The notes under the pieces were generated by a model that saw only the letters and a program-made list of their open reading frames with translations, did not search any database and had not been told where the DNA came from. Both the position numbers and the translations under genes were made by a program. DNA of 50,637 nucleotides from JBBSGC01 sp038254525 (GTDB taxonomy: Bacteria; Actinomycetota; Actinomycetes; Propionibacteriales; Nocardioidaceae). The DNA lies in the NCBI GenBank assembly GCA_038254525.1, contig JBBSGC010000002.1, forward strand, positions 1 through 50,637, in the 5' to 3' direction. Shown piece after piece: positions 30,964 to 39,283 of the stretch (its first letter is position 1; the number at the start of each line of letters is the position of its first letter).

Positions 30964-31846
30964 GGGTGCACAGGGTGCCGGAGGCCACGGGATGCACAGC
31001 ACCGGCGACGAAGACCTGTTCGACGCGTCCGCCGTGCGCGTCGACGCGCCCGAGCAGCAGGGACGGCCGGCCGCGTTCGATCCCCTGCCGCACCCGGTAG
31101 CCGGTCACCGCGTCGGCCGCGGCGAGCCCGTCCGCGACCAGCACCAAGCCGAGGCCGGCGGCGGCCGAGCCGGTCGCCGGGTCCTCCGGCACACCGACCT
31201 CTGGGCAGAAGACCCGGGCGTGCACCTGCACGGCTGCGTCGGCACCCTGCGGCTCCACCGCGTACACGCACACCCCACCCAGTGGGTCCTCGTGCGCCAC
31301 ACCCACCGAGAGCCTGCCGGCGCTCAACGGTCGGGCGGCGGCCACCCGGTCGGCGTGCACCGGCACGTAGACGAAGGCGAGCCCGCAAGAAGCGAGCCGC
31401 GCGGGTCGGGCGAGGTCGCGCGGCGTCAAGCCCATGGACTCCAGCAGCTGGTTTGCGTCGACTGAGCCGCTGAGCTGCCGCGGTGCGACGCTGAGCTCGG
31501 CGCCCGCGTCGTCGACGTCCACCCGGACCGCCCCGATGCGGCAGTGCTGGACGACCGCGCCGGCGGCCAGCTGACCGCGGCGGTTCAGCGTCGATGCCGC
31601 CCCGACCGTGGGGTGCCCGGCGAAAGGAAGTTCGGTCCCCGGTGTGAAGATGCGCAGCCGATAGCTCGTTGCGTCGATCGGCTCCGGGAACGCCGTCTCC
31701 GAGAAGTTGAACTCGGCCGCGATGGCCTGCAGCTGACCGGTCGACAGGCCTGCCGTGCCGTGCACGACAGCCAGCTGGTTTCCGGAGTACGGCTGGTCCG
31801 CGAACACGTCAACGACATCGAAATCCAGCAGGGAGGAGGCAACCAT
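30947..31846 (-). CDS. PhzF family isomerase
   Basis: 299 aa, complete PhzF/diaminopimelate-epimerase-like fold. The catalytic glutamate is E50 in FNFSETAFP; other signatures are DVFADQPYSGNQLAVV and TPGTELPFAGHPTVGAA, then the second-half PEDPATGSAAAGL (read as CPEVGVPEDPATGS). PhzF proper isomerises DHHA in phenazine synthesis; most genomic members have unknown substrates and no phenazine genes are here. The stop codon is supplied by the 22-base repeat. ATG start with TAGGTT six bases upstream (leaderless). Confidence 0.9.
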   Translation of the reverse strand: MVASSLLDFDVVDVFADQPYSGNQLAVVHGTAGLSTGQLQAIAAEFNFSETAFPEPIDATSYRLRIFTPGTELPFAGHPTVGAASTLNRRGQLAAGAVVQHCRIGAVRVDVDDAGAELSVAPRQLSGSVDANQLLESMGLTPRDLARPARLASCGLAFVYVPVHADRVAAARPLSAGRLSVGVAHEDPLGGVCVYAVEPQGADAAVQVHARVFCPEVGVPEDPATGSAAAGLGLVLVADGLAAADAVTGYRVRQGIERGRPSLLLGRVDAHGGRVEQVFVAGAVHPVASGTLCTPPADP

Positions 31847-31852
31847 GACCTC

Positions 31853-31858
31853 AACCTA
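31853..31858 (-). promoter_or_regulatory. -10 box TAGGTT, leaderless start of the phzF-like gene
   Basis: TAGGTT on the minus strand ends six bases before the ATG at 31846. Confidence 0.55.
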
Positions 31859-31938
31859 GGCCGCCGGACCCGTCCCGGTTGGAGCGGCCAGACCCGCTGA
31901 GCCGATGACAAGTGCGAAATCGTGGTGCCTGCGACGAC

Positions 31939-31944
31939 TACCCT
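31939..31944 (+). promoter_or_regulatory. -10 box TACCCT upstream of the PRC/MgtE_N/CBS gene
   Basis: TACCCT ends eight bases before the GTG at 31953, with no clear ribosome site. Confidence 0.5.
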
Positions 31945-31952
31945 CGGAGCCT

Positions 31953-33215
31953 GTGAGCAGCGCACCCGCCAAGGTCTTCGTGGCCCGGCTTGCCGGTCTG
32001 GTCGTCTACGACCCCGCCGGCGACCAGGTCGGCAAGGTCCGCGACATGGTGGTCGTGCGCCGGGCCGACTCCGCCCCTCCGCGGGTGCTCGGCCTGGTCG
32101 TCGAGGTGCTCGGCCGCCGCCGGGTGTTCCTGCCGATGACCCGGGTCACCTCGATGGACTCCGGTCACGTCATCACCACCGGCGTCGTGAACATGCGCCG
32201 GTTCGAGCAGCGAGCCAGCGAGACGCTGGTGCTCGGTGAGCTCCTCGACCGCCTGGTGACCCTGCGGGAGAGCTCGCTGAAGGCGACCGTCTACGACATC
32301 GGCATCGAGCAGGGCCGCAACCGCGAGTGGTTCTGCGCCAAGGTCGCCGTGCACGAGACGTCGAAGCGGTTCGGCCGCCGCGGCCAGACACACATCGTCG
32401 ACTGGCGGGACGTGCTGGGTCTCGGTACCGACGGCGCAGCCCAGGGAGCCAGCAACCTCCTGGCGACCCTGGACACCATGCGGCCCGCGGACCTGGCGAA
32501 CCTCATCCACGAGCTGACCCCCAAGCGTCGCAACGAGGTGGCGGCTGCGCTGGGCGACGAACGGCTCGCCGACGTCCTCGAGGAGCTTCCCGAGGACGAC
32601 CAGGTCGAGATCCTGAGCCAGCTCGACAGCGAGCGCGCCGCCGACGTGCTCGAGGAGATGTCGCCGGACGACGCGGCCGACCTGATCGCCGAGCTGCCGC
32701 CGGACACCGCCGAGCAGCTGCTGCGGCTGATGGAGCCCGACGAGGCGCGCGACGTGCGACGGTTGCTCAGCTACGAGGAGCGAACCGCCGGCGGTCTGAT
32801 GACGACCGAGCCGGTCATTCTGCCGCCGGACGCGACGCTCGCCGACGCGCTGTCCCGAATGCGGGCGGCCGAGCTGAGCCCCTCGCTGGCCGCGATGGTC
32901 TACGTGTGCCGGCCACCGCTGGAGACACCGACGGGCAGGTTCCTCGGCGGCGCGCATTTCCAGCGACTGCTACGCGAGCCGCCGTCGACGCTGGTGAGCG
33001 CGGTGGTCGACAACGACCTGCCGGCGCTGCGACCTGGTTCCTCCCTGCAGGACGTGGCCGGGTTCCTCGCCGCCTACAACCTGGTGGCTGGACCGGTCGT
33101 CGACGAGAACGGCCATCTGGTGGGGGTCGTCACGGTCGACGACGTGCTCGACCACATGCTGCCCGAGGGCTGGCGAGATCGAGCGCACGCGGAGGAGCTG
33201 CCAGATGGCGCTTAA
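31953..33215 (+). CDS. PRC-barrel, MgtE N-terminal and CBS domain protein, no membrane channel
   Basis: 420 aa soluble protein. Residues about 5-100 are PRC-barrel-like (RLAGLVVYDPAGDQVGKVRD). Residues about 185-290 are the superhelical MgtE_N domain with repeated DVLEELPEDDQ, DVLEEMSPDDAADLIAELP and LLSYEERTAGGLMTTEPV. A CBS pair follows (VDNDLPALRPGSSLQDVAGF, then GPVVDENGHLVGVVTVDDVL). The five-helix Mg2+ channel of MgtE is missing, so this would be a sensor or regulator rather than a transporter. It overlaps the DUF1003 gene by 11 bases. A similar protein (Rv1232c) occurs in M. tuberculosis at the equivalent place. Confidence 0.85.
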   Translation: MSSAPAKVFVARLAGLVVYDPAGDQVGKVRDMVVVRRADSAPPRVLGLVVEVLGRRRVFLPMTRVTSMDSGHVITTGVVNMRRFEQRASETLVLGELLDRLVTLRESSLKATVYDIGIEQGRNREWFCAKVAVHETSKRFGRRGQTHIVDWRDVLGLGTDGAAQGASNLLATLDTMRPADLANLIHELTPKRRNEVAAALGDERLADVLEELPEDDQVEILSQLDSERAADVLEEMSPDDAADLIAELPPDTAEQLLRLMEPDEARDVRRLLSYEERTAGGLMTTEPVILPPDATLADALSRMRAAELSPSLAAMVYVCRPPLETPTGRFLGGAHFQRLLREPPSTLVSAVVDNDLPALRPGSSLQDVAGFLAAYNLVAGPVVDENGHLVGVVTVDDVLDHMLPEGWRDRAHAEELPDGA

Positions 33216-33771
33216 GGACCGCACTGGCCGTCTTGACGTGCCGCAGGACTTCCGTCGCCCGCTGCTCCGACGGCCGGACGTGGACCCGGAGACCTTCGGT
33301 CGGTTCGCGGAGACCTTCGCGCGGTTCATGGGCACCGCGAAGTTCCTGATGTACATGACGGTCTTCGTGATCGTCTGGATCACTCTCAACATCGTCGGGC
33401 TGTTCGCGCTGCGGTGGGACCCGTACCCGTTCATCCTGCTGAACCTCTTCTTCTCGACGCAGGCGTCGTACGCAGCGCCGCTGATCCTGCTTGCCCAGAA
33501 TCGCCAGGAGGTCCGGGACCGGGTGATCCAGGAGCAGGACCGCGAGGCCAACAGCCGCTCGCACGCCGACATGGAGTTCCTCGCCCGGGAGGTCGCGGGG
33601 TTGCGCCAGGGACTCGGCGAGGTGCCGACGCGCGACTTCCTGCGCTCGGAGCTGCGCAACCTGGTCAATGACCTTGGGGATTCCGCCCAGGCGGACGAAG
33701 ACGCCGACGCCGACGACGCGTCACCGGGTCGTACGGAGCGGCCGCGGAGCGCCGACCTGCGCCCCACCTGA
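33205..33771 (+). CDS. DUF1003 membrane protein
   Basis: 188 aa. Two hydrophobic helices (FLMYMTVFVIVWITLNIVGL and the PFILLNLFFSTQASYAAPLI region) are separated by RWDPYP, the DUF1003 signature, followed by LAQNRQEVRDRV and an acidic tail. ATG start inside the upstream gene (11-base overlap) with GGAGGAG nearby. Family function is unknown. The tight coupling to an MgtE_N/CBS protein suggests it may be the membrane partner of that soluble module. This pairing is an inference. Confidence 0.87.
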   Translation: MALKDRTGRLDVPQDFRRPLLRRPDVDPETFGRFAETFARFMGTAKFLMYMTVFVIVWITLNIVGLFALRWDPYPFILLNLFFSTQASYAAPLILLAQNRQEVRDRVIQEQDREANSRSHADMEFLAREVAGLRQGLGEVPTRDFLRSELRNLVNDLGDSAQADEDADADDASPGRTERPRSADLRPT

Positions 33772-33786
33772 CCGCCGTCGCAGCCG

Positions 33787-33792
33787 TACCAT
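33787..33792 (+). promoter_or_regulatory. -10 box TACCAT, leaderless start of mrp
   Basis: TACCAT ends seven bases before the ATG at 33800; no ribosome site between. Confidence 0.55.
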
Positions 33793-33799
33793 CGAGACC

Positions 33800-34948
33800 A
33801 TGACTCCCCCCACCGTCGAAGCGATCCGGGCTGCGCTCGCCGGGGTCAACGACCCGGAGATCAAGCGACCGATCACCGAGCTGGGCATGGTCGACGACGT
33901 GGCGACCGACGGCGGCGTGGTGACGGTGACCGTGCTGCTGACCGTGGCGGCGTGCCCGATGCGCGAGACGCTCACCCGCGACGTCACAGCCGCGGTGACC
34001 GCCCTCGACGGGGTCACCGGCTGCTCGGTGCGGTTGGGGGTCATGAGCGAGCAGCAGCGTTCCGGGCTGCGCGAGATGCTGCGCGGCGGCCAGGCCGAGC
34101 GGGAGATCCCGTTCGCCCGGCCGGACTCCTTGACCAGGGTCTACGCGGTCGCCTCCGGCAAGGGCGGCGTCGGCAAGTCGTCGGTGACGGTCAACCTGGC
34201 CGTCGCGATGGCCCGCGCCGGCCTGCGGGTTGGAATCCTCGACGCCGACGTCTACGGCCACTCGGTGCCGGCCATGCTGGGCGTCGGTGACGCGCGCCCG
34301 ACGCAGGTCGAGGACATGATCATGCCGGTGCCGGTCATGAACCTGAAGGTGATCAGCATCGGGATGCTCAAACCCCGGCGCGACCAGGTGGTGGCCTGGC
34401 GCGGCCCGATGCTCGACCGAGCGCTGGTGCAGATGCTGTCCGACGTCTACTGGGGCGACCTGGACGCGTTGCTGCTCGACCTGCCACCGGGAACCGGCGA
34501 CGTGGCGATCAGCTTGGGGCAGCACCTGCCCAACGCCGAGGTCCTGGTAGTCACCACCCCGCAGGAGGCCGCGGCCGAGGTGGCCGAACGTGCGGGCACG
34601 ATGGCCTCGATGATGCACCAGCGGGTCGTGGGAGTCGTCGAGAACATGGCGTACCTGCCGTGTCCGCACTGCGGACCCGAGCACCAGATCGAGGTCTTCG
34701 GCTCTGGCGGCGCCGACCGGGTCGCGGGCACCTTGTCGGCGCGCTTCGGCTACGCAGTGCGGGTGCTCGGCCGGATCCCGCTCGACGTGCAGCTGCGGCA
34801 GGGCGGCGACGACGGCAGGCCGATCGTCGACGTCGCTCCCGAATCCCTGGCCGCGCGCGAGCTGACCCGAGTCGCCGAGACGCTCTCGGGGCGCTCCCGC
34901 GGGCTCGCCGGCAGGCAGCTTGGGCTCACCCCGGCCGGCCGGCCCTGA
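33800..34948 (+). CDS. mrp: Mrp/NBP35 family Fe-S cluster carrier ATPase
   Basis: 382 aa. The N-terminal MIP18/DUF59 domain (residues 1-85, DPEIKRPITELGMVDDV and AACPMRETL) precedes a deviant Walker A ATPase domain, SGKGGVGKSS at 119-128, with LDADVYGHSVP and LLLDLPPGTGD. The CPHC motif late in the protein is the cluster-binding pair at the dimer interface. Mrp proteins assemble and deliver Fe-S clusters in the cytosol. Position near tatB and sigE matches Rv1229c in M. tuberculosis. The frame continues upstream but the ATG with a leaderless promoter is the best start. Confidence 0.93.
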   Translation: MTPPTVEAIRAALAGVNDPEIKRPITELGMVDDVATDGGVVTVTVLLTVAACPMRETLTRDVTAAVTALDGVTGCSVRLGVMSEQQRSGLREMLRGGQAEREIPFARPDSLTRVYAVASGKGGVGKSSVTVNLAVAMARAGLRVGILDADVYGHSVPAMLGVGDARPTQVEDMIMPVPVMNLKVISIGMLKPRRDQVVAWRGPMLDRALVQMLSDVYWGDLDALLLDLPPGTGDVAISLGQHLPNAEVLVVTTPQEAAAEVAERAGTMASMMHQRVVGVVENMAYLPCPHCGPEHQIEVFGSGGADRVAGTLSARFGYAVRVLGRIPLDVQLRQGGDDGRPIVDVAPESLAARELTRVAETLSGRSRGLAGRQLGLTPAGRP

Positions 34949-35149
34949 GCGGCCGCCCCCGGACCGATGTCGTGACGTCCAGCTCGTCCGAGCAGCCACA
35001 ATGTCGCGAGATCCGTCCCGGCCGGCTGGCGCGGGGAGAGGTGCACACAAGCGCTGTGATCGACCGCAGCCGATCCGGTGCGGCCCGGGCCGCCTGTGCG
35101 AGGCCCGGCCTACACTGGGCCCGGCGGCCCGACGGTGTGAGGATCTGCG
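34949..35149 (+). promoter_or_regulatory. Intergenic region with putative tatB promoter
   Basis: About 200 bases without a gene. A -10-like TACACT at 35111-35116 lies 33 bases before the tatB ATG, and GAGG about 8 bases before the ATG serves as ribosome site. No -35 box, RNA gene or riboswitch is evident. Confidence 0.35.
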
Positions 35150-35479
35150 ATGTTCGGCATGGGGTGGGGCGAGGTCGCCGTCGTACTCATCGTCGCGGTG
35201 TTCGTGTTCGGCCCCGACAAGCTGCCGGAGCTGGCCAAGCAGGCCGGGCAGTTCGTGCGCACCGCTCGCAAGATGATGGACAACGCCAAGAACGACCTGA
35301 CCAACGAGCTCGGCGACGACTACGCCGCGCTTCGCGACCTGAACCTGCGGGACCTCAACCCCAAGGAGTTCGTGCGCCGGCAGGTCATCGAGGCGATGGA
35401 GGGCGAACCGGAGCCACGGCCTGCCCAGCGGCCGCTGCGCGACGGCGAGCCCCCGCCCTTCGACCCCGATGCGACCTGA
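35150..35479 (+). CDS. tatB: Twin-arginine translocase subunit TatB
   Basis: 109 aa. One N-terminal membrane helix (MGWGEVAVVLIVAVFVFG) is followed by the hinge FGPDKLPELAKQAGQ and an amphipathic helix, the TatA/B signature. The length, the GWGE start and the long charged tail (residues 50-109) favour TatB over TatA. TatB forms the substrate-receptor complex with TatC; tatC and tatA are not in the window. It lies between mrp and the sigE-htrA group as in mycobacteria (Rv1224). It overlaps the next gene by 11 bases. Confidence 0.9.
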   Translation: MFGMGWGEVAVVLIVAVFVFGPDKLPELAKQAGQFVRTARKMMDNAKNDLTNELGDDYAALRDLNLRDLNPKEFVRRQVIEAMEGEPEPRPAQRPLRDGEPPPFDPDAT

Positions 35480-36671
35480 GCGCGCCGTCGACCGCGAGCG
35501 CGAGCACGACGTCGTGCTGTTCGGAGCAACCGGCTTCACCGGTGGCCTGACCGCCACCTATCTCGCCACGCACGCGCCGGCGGACCTGCGGTGGGCGATC
35601 GCCGGCCGCAGCAGCACGCGCCTGGCAGCCGTCGCCGACCGGCTCGAGCAGGCCCATCCGGACCGACCGCGGCCGGATGTCGTGCTCGCCGACGTCGACG
35701 ACGCGTCCTCGCTGGCCGCCCTCGCGGCGTCCACCCGCTTGGTGGCCACGACGGTCGGGCCGTACCTGCAGCACGGCCGGGGCGTCGTCGCGGCGTGCGC
35801 TGAGTCCGGCACCGACTACGTCGACATCACCGGCGAACCCGAGTTCGTCGACACCGTCTGGCTGGAGCAGCATGCGCGCGCTGAGCAGACCGGGGCGCGG
35901 CTGGTGCACGCCTGCGGATTCGACTCGGTACCCCACGACCTCGGCGTCTGGTTCACGCTGCGGGGCCTGCCCGACGACCTGCCGGTGACGGTCGAAGGGT
36001 ACGTCGAAGCGCACGCGGGCTTTTCGGCCGGCACCTTCAACTCAGCCGTACGGGCTCTGGGCCGCCTGCGGCATGGCGCATCGGTGGCCGCCCGGCGCGG
36101 CTCTTTGGAGCGGCACCCGGCCGGGCGGCGCGTCAGCGCGCTGCCTTCCCGGCCGCGGCGAATGCCGACCACTGGTCGATGGGCGGTGCCGCTGCCGACG
36201 ATCGACCCGGTGATCGTGCGCCGTTCCGCACGCGCGCTCCCCGCGTACGGCCCGGACTTCCGATACGGGCACTACGCCGTCGTTGGTTCCCTGCCGGCGG
36301 CCGCCGCCGCGCTGGCCGGCACCGGCGCGCTGCTTGCACTCGCCTCGGTTCCGGCGACCCGCAACGTCCTGCTACGGCTTAAGACACCGGGCGAAGGTCC
36401 CGCTGCCGAGCGACGAGCTGCCGCATGGTTCCGGGTCACCTTCGTGGCCGAGGCGGGCGACCAGCGCCTGGTCGCCGAGGTGTCCGGCGGCGACCCCGGC
36501 TACCAAGAGACGGCCAAGATGCTTGCGGAGTCGGCGATGTGCCTGCTCAGCGACGACCTGCCGGTCACCTCCGGACAGGTGACGACGGCGCAGGCCATGG
36601 GCGATGCGCTGCTCACCCGCCTGCGGGAGGCCGGCATGAACTTCCGGGTCCTCGAGCCTCAGCCGACCTGA
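35469..36671 (+). CDS. Saccharopine dehydrogenase-like / trans-acting enoyl reductase family protein
   Basis: 400 aa with N-terminal NAD(P)-binding GATGFTGGLTATYL (about 19-32), TVGPYLQHGRGVVAAC, and the family stretch YVDITGEPEFV and ACGFDSVPHDLG. Relatives in mycobacteria (Rv2449c, Rv2953) are annotated as saccharopine dehydrogenase-like or enoyl reductases for lipid synthesis. True lysine-pathway activity is unlikely. Its stop overlaps the convergent htrA stop by 13 bases. Coupled by an 11-base overlap with tatB, with no obvious functional link. Confidence 0.85.
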   Translation: MRPERAVDREREHDVVLFGATGFTGGLTATYLATHAPADLRWAIAGRSSTRLAAVADRLEQAHPDRPRPDVVLADVDDASSLAALAASTRLVATTVGPYLQHGRGVVAACAESGTDYVDITGEPEFVDTVWLEQHARAEQTGARLVHACGFDSVPHDLGVWFTLRGLPDDLPVTVEGYVEAHAGFSAGTFNSAVRALGRLRHGASVAARRGSLERHPAGRRVSALPSRPRRMPTTGRWAVPLPTIDPVIVRRSARALPAYGPDFRYGHYAVVGSLPAAAAALAGTGALLALASVPATRNVLLRLKTPGEGPAAERRAAAWFRVTFVAEAGDQRLVAEVSGGDPGYQETAKMLAESAMCLLSDDLPVTSGQVTTAQAMGDALLTRLREAGMNFRVLEPQPT

Positions 36672-37903
36672 CCGTCGAGGGTCACCGCGACCCGCGCACG
36701 GTCGCCGTCGCGGGTGTAGCCGAGCCGGATCGTGTCGCCCGGAGCGTGCTCGCGGATGGCGACGATCAGCTCCACGCCGTCGGCCACCGGTTGGCCGTCG
36801 ACGCTGACGATGACGTCGTCCGCCTGCAGGCCGGCCGCCTCGGCGGGGCTGCCCGGGTCGACAGCGTTGATCCGGGCTCCGGAGTCCGTGGTGGTGGCGA
36901 CGCTGGCTCCGATGACGGGGTACTCGGCCTTTCCGTCGGCGAGCAGCTGTTGGACGGTCCGGCGTACCTGGTTGATGGGAATCGCGAAGCCGACGCCGAT
37001 GCTGCCGCTCTGCCCACGCCCGGCCGCGCCCAGCGTGGCGATGGCCGAGTTGACGCCGATGACGCGACCCTGCAGGTCGACCAACGGGCCGCCGGAGTTG
37101 CCCGGGTTGATCGCGGCATCGGTCTGGATGGCGCTGATGAACGAGGACGTGTCGCTCTGTCCGCTGGTCGTCACCGGCCGGTCCAGCGCACTGACGATCC
37201 CCGAGGTCACGGTGCTGGAGAGACCGAGCGGGGAGCCGATCGCGACGACCGGCTCCCCGACGCGCAGGTCGGCCGACGAACCGAGGCTGGCGGGCGCCAG
37301 GCCGCCCGGGGACACCTTGATCACCGCCAGGTCATAGGAAGGGGAGCGCCCGACGACGCGCGCCTTGCGCTCCCGGCCGCTCGGCAGCACGACCGTGATG
37401 GTGCCGTCGCCGACCCCAACCTCGACGACGTGGTTGTTGGTCACGATGTCGCCGGCATGGTCGAGCACGAAGCCAGACCCGGTGCCCTGCTCGGTGGCGC
37501 CGCTCACCTTGATCTGCACGACGCTGGGCAGCACGTGGGCTGCGACGGCGACCACGCTGGTGTTGGCGCTGCCCAGCGGTGCGCTGTCGATCCGCAGCCG
37601 ACCCGAGCCGGCGTGCGCGACCCTGGCCGGCGAGTCGTCGAGGGCTTGGACGGCGAGGGCCCCGACGCCGCCGCCCACCAGACCGGCGGCGAGCACCGCG
37701 GCAATTAGTGCACCGGCCCCGAGGCGCCCGCGCGATGCGGCGGCTCCCGGTGACGGCACCGAAGAGGGCGGGCCCCAGCCGGCGCCCGATGAGCCGGGGT
37801 AGGCGATCTGCGGCGTCCCGGAGCCGGAGACCGGAGGCTGGCCCACCGGCAAGGCTGTCGTCGGCTCCGCACCGATGCGCTGCGTCGGTTCGTCGTCGGT
37901 CAC
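36659..37903 (-). CDS. htrA: HtrA/DegP-family serine protease with PDZ domain
   Basis: 414 aa from the GTG with GAAGGG upstream; the ATG 39 bases earlier is less likely. Cytoplasmic Pro/Gly-rich N-terminus (1-60), one membrane helix at about 62-86, then an extracytoplasmic trypsin domain with triad H158 (TNNHVV), D191 (YDLAVIKV) and S270 (NPGNSGGP), and a C-terminal PDZ domain (GLQADDVIVSVDGQPV). It would degrade or refold damaged envelope proteins. It sits downstream of sigE and the anti-sigma gene, as in M. tuberculosis Rv1221-Rv1223, so it is likely part of the SigE stress regulon. Confidence 0.92.
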   Translation of the reverse strand: MTDDEPTQRIGAEPTTALPVGQPPVSGSGTPQIAYPGSSGAGWGPPSSVPSPGAAASRGRLGAGALIAAVLAAGLVGGGVGALAVQALDDSPARVAHAGSGRLRIDSAPLGSANTSVVAVAAHVLPSVVQIKVSGATEQGTGSGFVLDHAGDIVTNNHVVEVGVGDGTITVVLPSGRERKARVVGRSPSYDLAVIKVSPGGLAPASLGSSADLRVGEPVVAIGSPLGLSSTVTSGIVSALDRPVTTSGQSDTSSFISAIQTDAAINPGNSGGPLVDLQGRVIGVNSAIATLGAAGRGQSGSIGVGFAIPINQVRRTVQQLLADGKAEYPVIGASVATTTDSGARINAVDPGSPAEAAGLQADDVIVSVDGQPVADGVELIVAIREHAPGDTIRLGYTRDGDRARVAVTLDGQVG

Positions 37904-37960
37904 GGGCGGCCCTTCGCCGGATGCGCAGCTTGCGGTTCCCAAGCGTAGGCGCTGGCCCGC

Positions 37961-38497
37961 TCAGCGCACCGCGACCAGCGACAGCTGTCCGGAGTTGGCC
38001 CACTCCCGGTCGAACGCCGGCAGCAGACCGGACCCTGGCGACCCCGGCCGGGCGCGAGCGGGCAGGCCGGGCGACTGGCTGTCGTTGAGCACGGTCGACG
38101 GGACGGCGGTGCGGGTTGTCGCGCCGGGCGTCGGTGCCCCGGGTAGGGCGGGTGCGTGGAGCGGTCCCGGTACCGAGCCGCCGGCGACGAGGGCTACGAA
38201 TGTCAGTGCGGCGCACAGCGCCCCCGCGGTTGCGCCGGCGTGCGCGACCGCGCAGCGGTGGCTGTCCAACCGGCCCACGTGCTGCTCGACCCGGCTGCGG
38301 TCGGCGAGCGCGGCAACCAGCCACGGCGGCGGCGGCGCAGTGTCCATGGCCGTCAGTCGGGCCTTGAGATGCTGCTCGCGGCGTACGTGCTGGCGGCACT
38401 CCGTGCATCCGGCCAGGTGGGCCAGGACGCCTGGGCGCTCGTCGTCGCCCAGCGCTCCGTCGACGAGCGCGGCGACCTGCTCACCGAGGTGCTGCAT
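37961..38497 (-). CDS. rseA: Zinc-binding anti-sigma factor (RseA-like)
   Basis: 178 aa. The zinc anti-sigma motif H27-X3-C31-X2-C34 (AHLAGCTECRQH) is in the N-terminal 45 residues. A hydrophobic segment at about 85-108 could span the membrane, with a proline-rich outer tail. Its ATG shares one base with the sigE stop (TGATG), fixing a near 1:1 synthesis ratio with the sigma factor it should hold inactive. Release may depend on oxidation of the CXXC or on proteolysis. Assignment rests on motif and gene order. Confidence 0.86.
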   Translation of the reverse strand: MQHLGEQVAALVDGALGDDERPGVLAHLAGCTECRQHVRREQHLKARLTAMDTAPPPPWLVAALADRSRVEQHVGRLDSHRCAVAHAGATAGALCAALTFVALVAGGSVPGPLHAPALPGAPTPGATTRTAVPSTVLNDSQSPGLPARARPGSPGSGLLPAFDREWANSGQLSLVAVR

Positions 38498-39111
38498 CAG
38501 GTGCCCAGGGTCAGCGGCGCGGGGTCCAGCGGTCCGGCGAAACGTTTGCGGCCGGCCGGCGGAGCGCGGTGGGCCAAGGACTTGCGTAGTGCCCGTCGGC
38601 CACGGTGGATCCGGGACCGCACGGTGCCGAGCTTCAGCCCGAGCACGTCGGCGATCTCCTCGTAGGACAGTCCCTCGACGTCGCAGAGCACGACCGCGGC
38701 CCGGAAGTCCTCCGGCAGCGAGCTCAGCGCAACCTCGACATCGGCGTCGAACATGCCGTCGCTGTAGGAGATGTCAGGCGCCGGCGTCCCGCTGGGGAGC
38801 CGCTCCTCCGCACCGTCGGTGAAGCCGTCGAAGCGGAAGCGGGAGCGGCGCCGAGCCTTGTCGAGGAACAGGTTGGTGGTGATCCGGTGCAGCCAGCCCT
38901 CGAACGAGCCGGGCGTGAACGTGTCGAGGGAGCGGAAGACGCGGACGAACACCTCCTGCGTCAGGTCCTCGGCATCGTGACGGTTGCCGGTGAGCCGGTA
39001 GGCGAGCCGGTACACCCGCGCCGAGTGCAGGCGGACGATCTCCTCCCAGGAGGGCAGGTCAGCGCTGCCCGAAGGTCCTGGGGTGGGCACGGAGCCGGCG
39101 GCTGGATCCAT
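38497..39111 (-). CDS. sigE: ECF RNA polymerase sigma factor, SigE type
   Basis: 204 aa. Region 2 is at about 25-90 (HSARVYRLAYRLTGNRHDAE, then DLTQEVFVRVFRSLDTF and GWLHRITTNLFLDKARRR) and region 4 at about 128-182 (LPEDFRAAVVLCDVEGLSYE, then EIADVLGLKLGTVRSRIHRG). It matches mycobacterial SigE in sequence style and in gene order sigE, rseA, htrA. ATG start with GAGGAG about 12 bases upstream. A perfect palindrome lies about 70 bases upstream. The set is expected to answer envelope stress. Confidence 0.93.
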   Translation of the reverse strand: MDPAAGSVPTPGPSGSADLPSWEEIVRLHSARVYRLAYRLTGNRHDAEDLTQEVFVRVFRSLDTFTPGSFEGWLHRITTNLFLDKARRRSRFRFDGFTDGAEERLPSGTPAPDISYSDGMFDADVEVALSSLPEDFRAAVVLCDVEGLSYEEIADVLGLKLGTVRSRIHRGRRALRKSLAHRAPPAGRKRFAGPLDPAPLTLGT

Positions 39112-39177
39112 GGGGTTGACAGCTCCTCACTCCGGTAGGCGGACGCTGCGGCTCGTGCGTACGGGGTCGTCCTGTCT

Positions 39178-39193
39178 GCCAGGATCTCCTGGC
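39178..39193. promoter_or_regulatory. Palindrome GCCAGGATCTCCTGGC upstream of sigE
   Basis: Two exact 7-base arms around a two-base centre, in the 172-base gap between divergent sigE and the O-methyltransferase. Compact enough for a dimeric repressor or activator site. No known box is recognised. Confidence 0.45.
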
Positions 39194-39283
39194 TTGCTGA
39201 AAGGACGCCGTGAAACCGCTGAGACGTCACCCAGCGAGCCCACCGACTAGGCTGCTCGCACCCCTGAGCCGAAGGAGCCCATC

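Noticed and set aside
30947..31846. Phenazine biosynthesis marker
   Set aside because: A single PhzF homologue without other phz genes; most such proteins have other, unknown roles.
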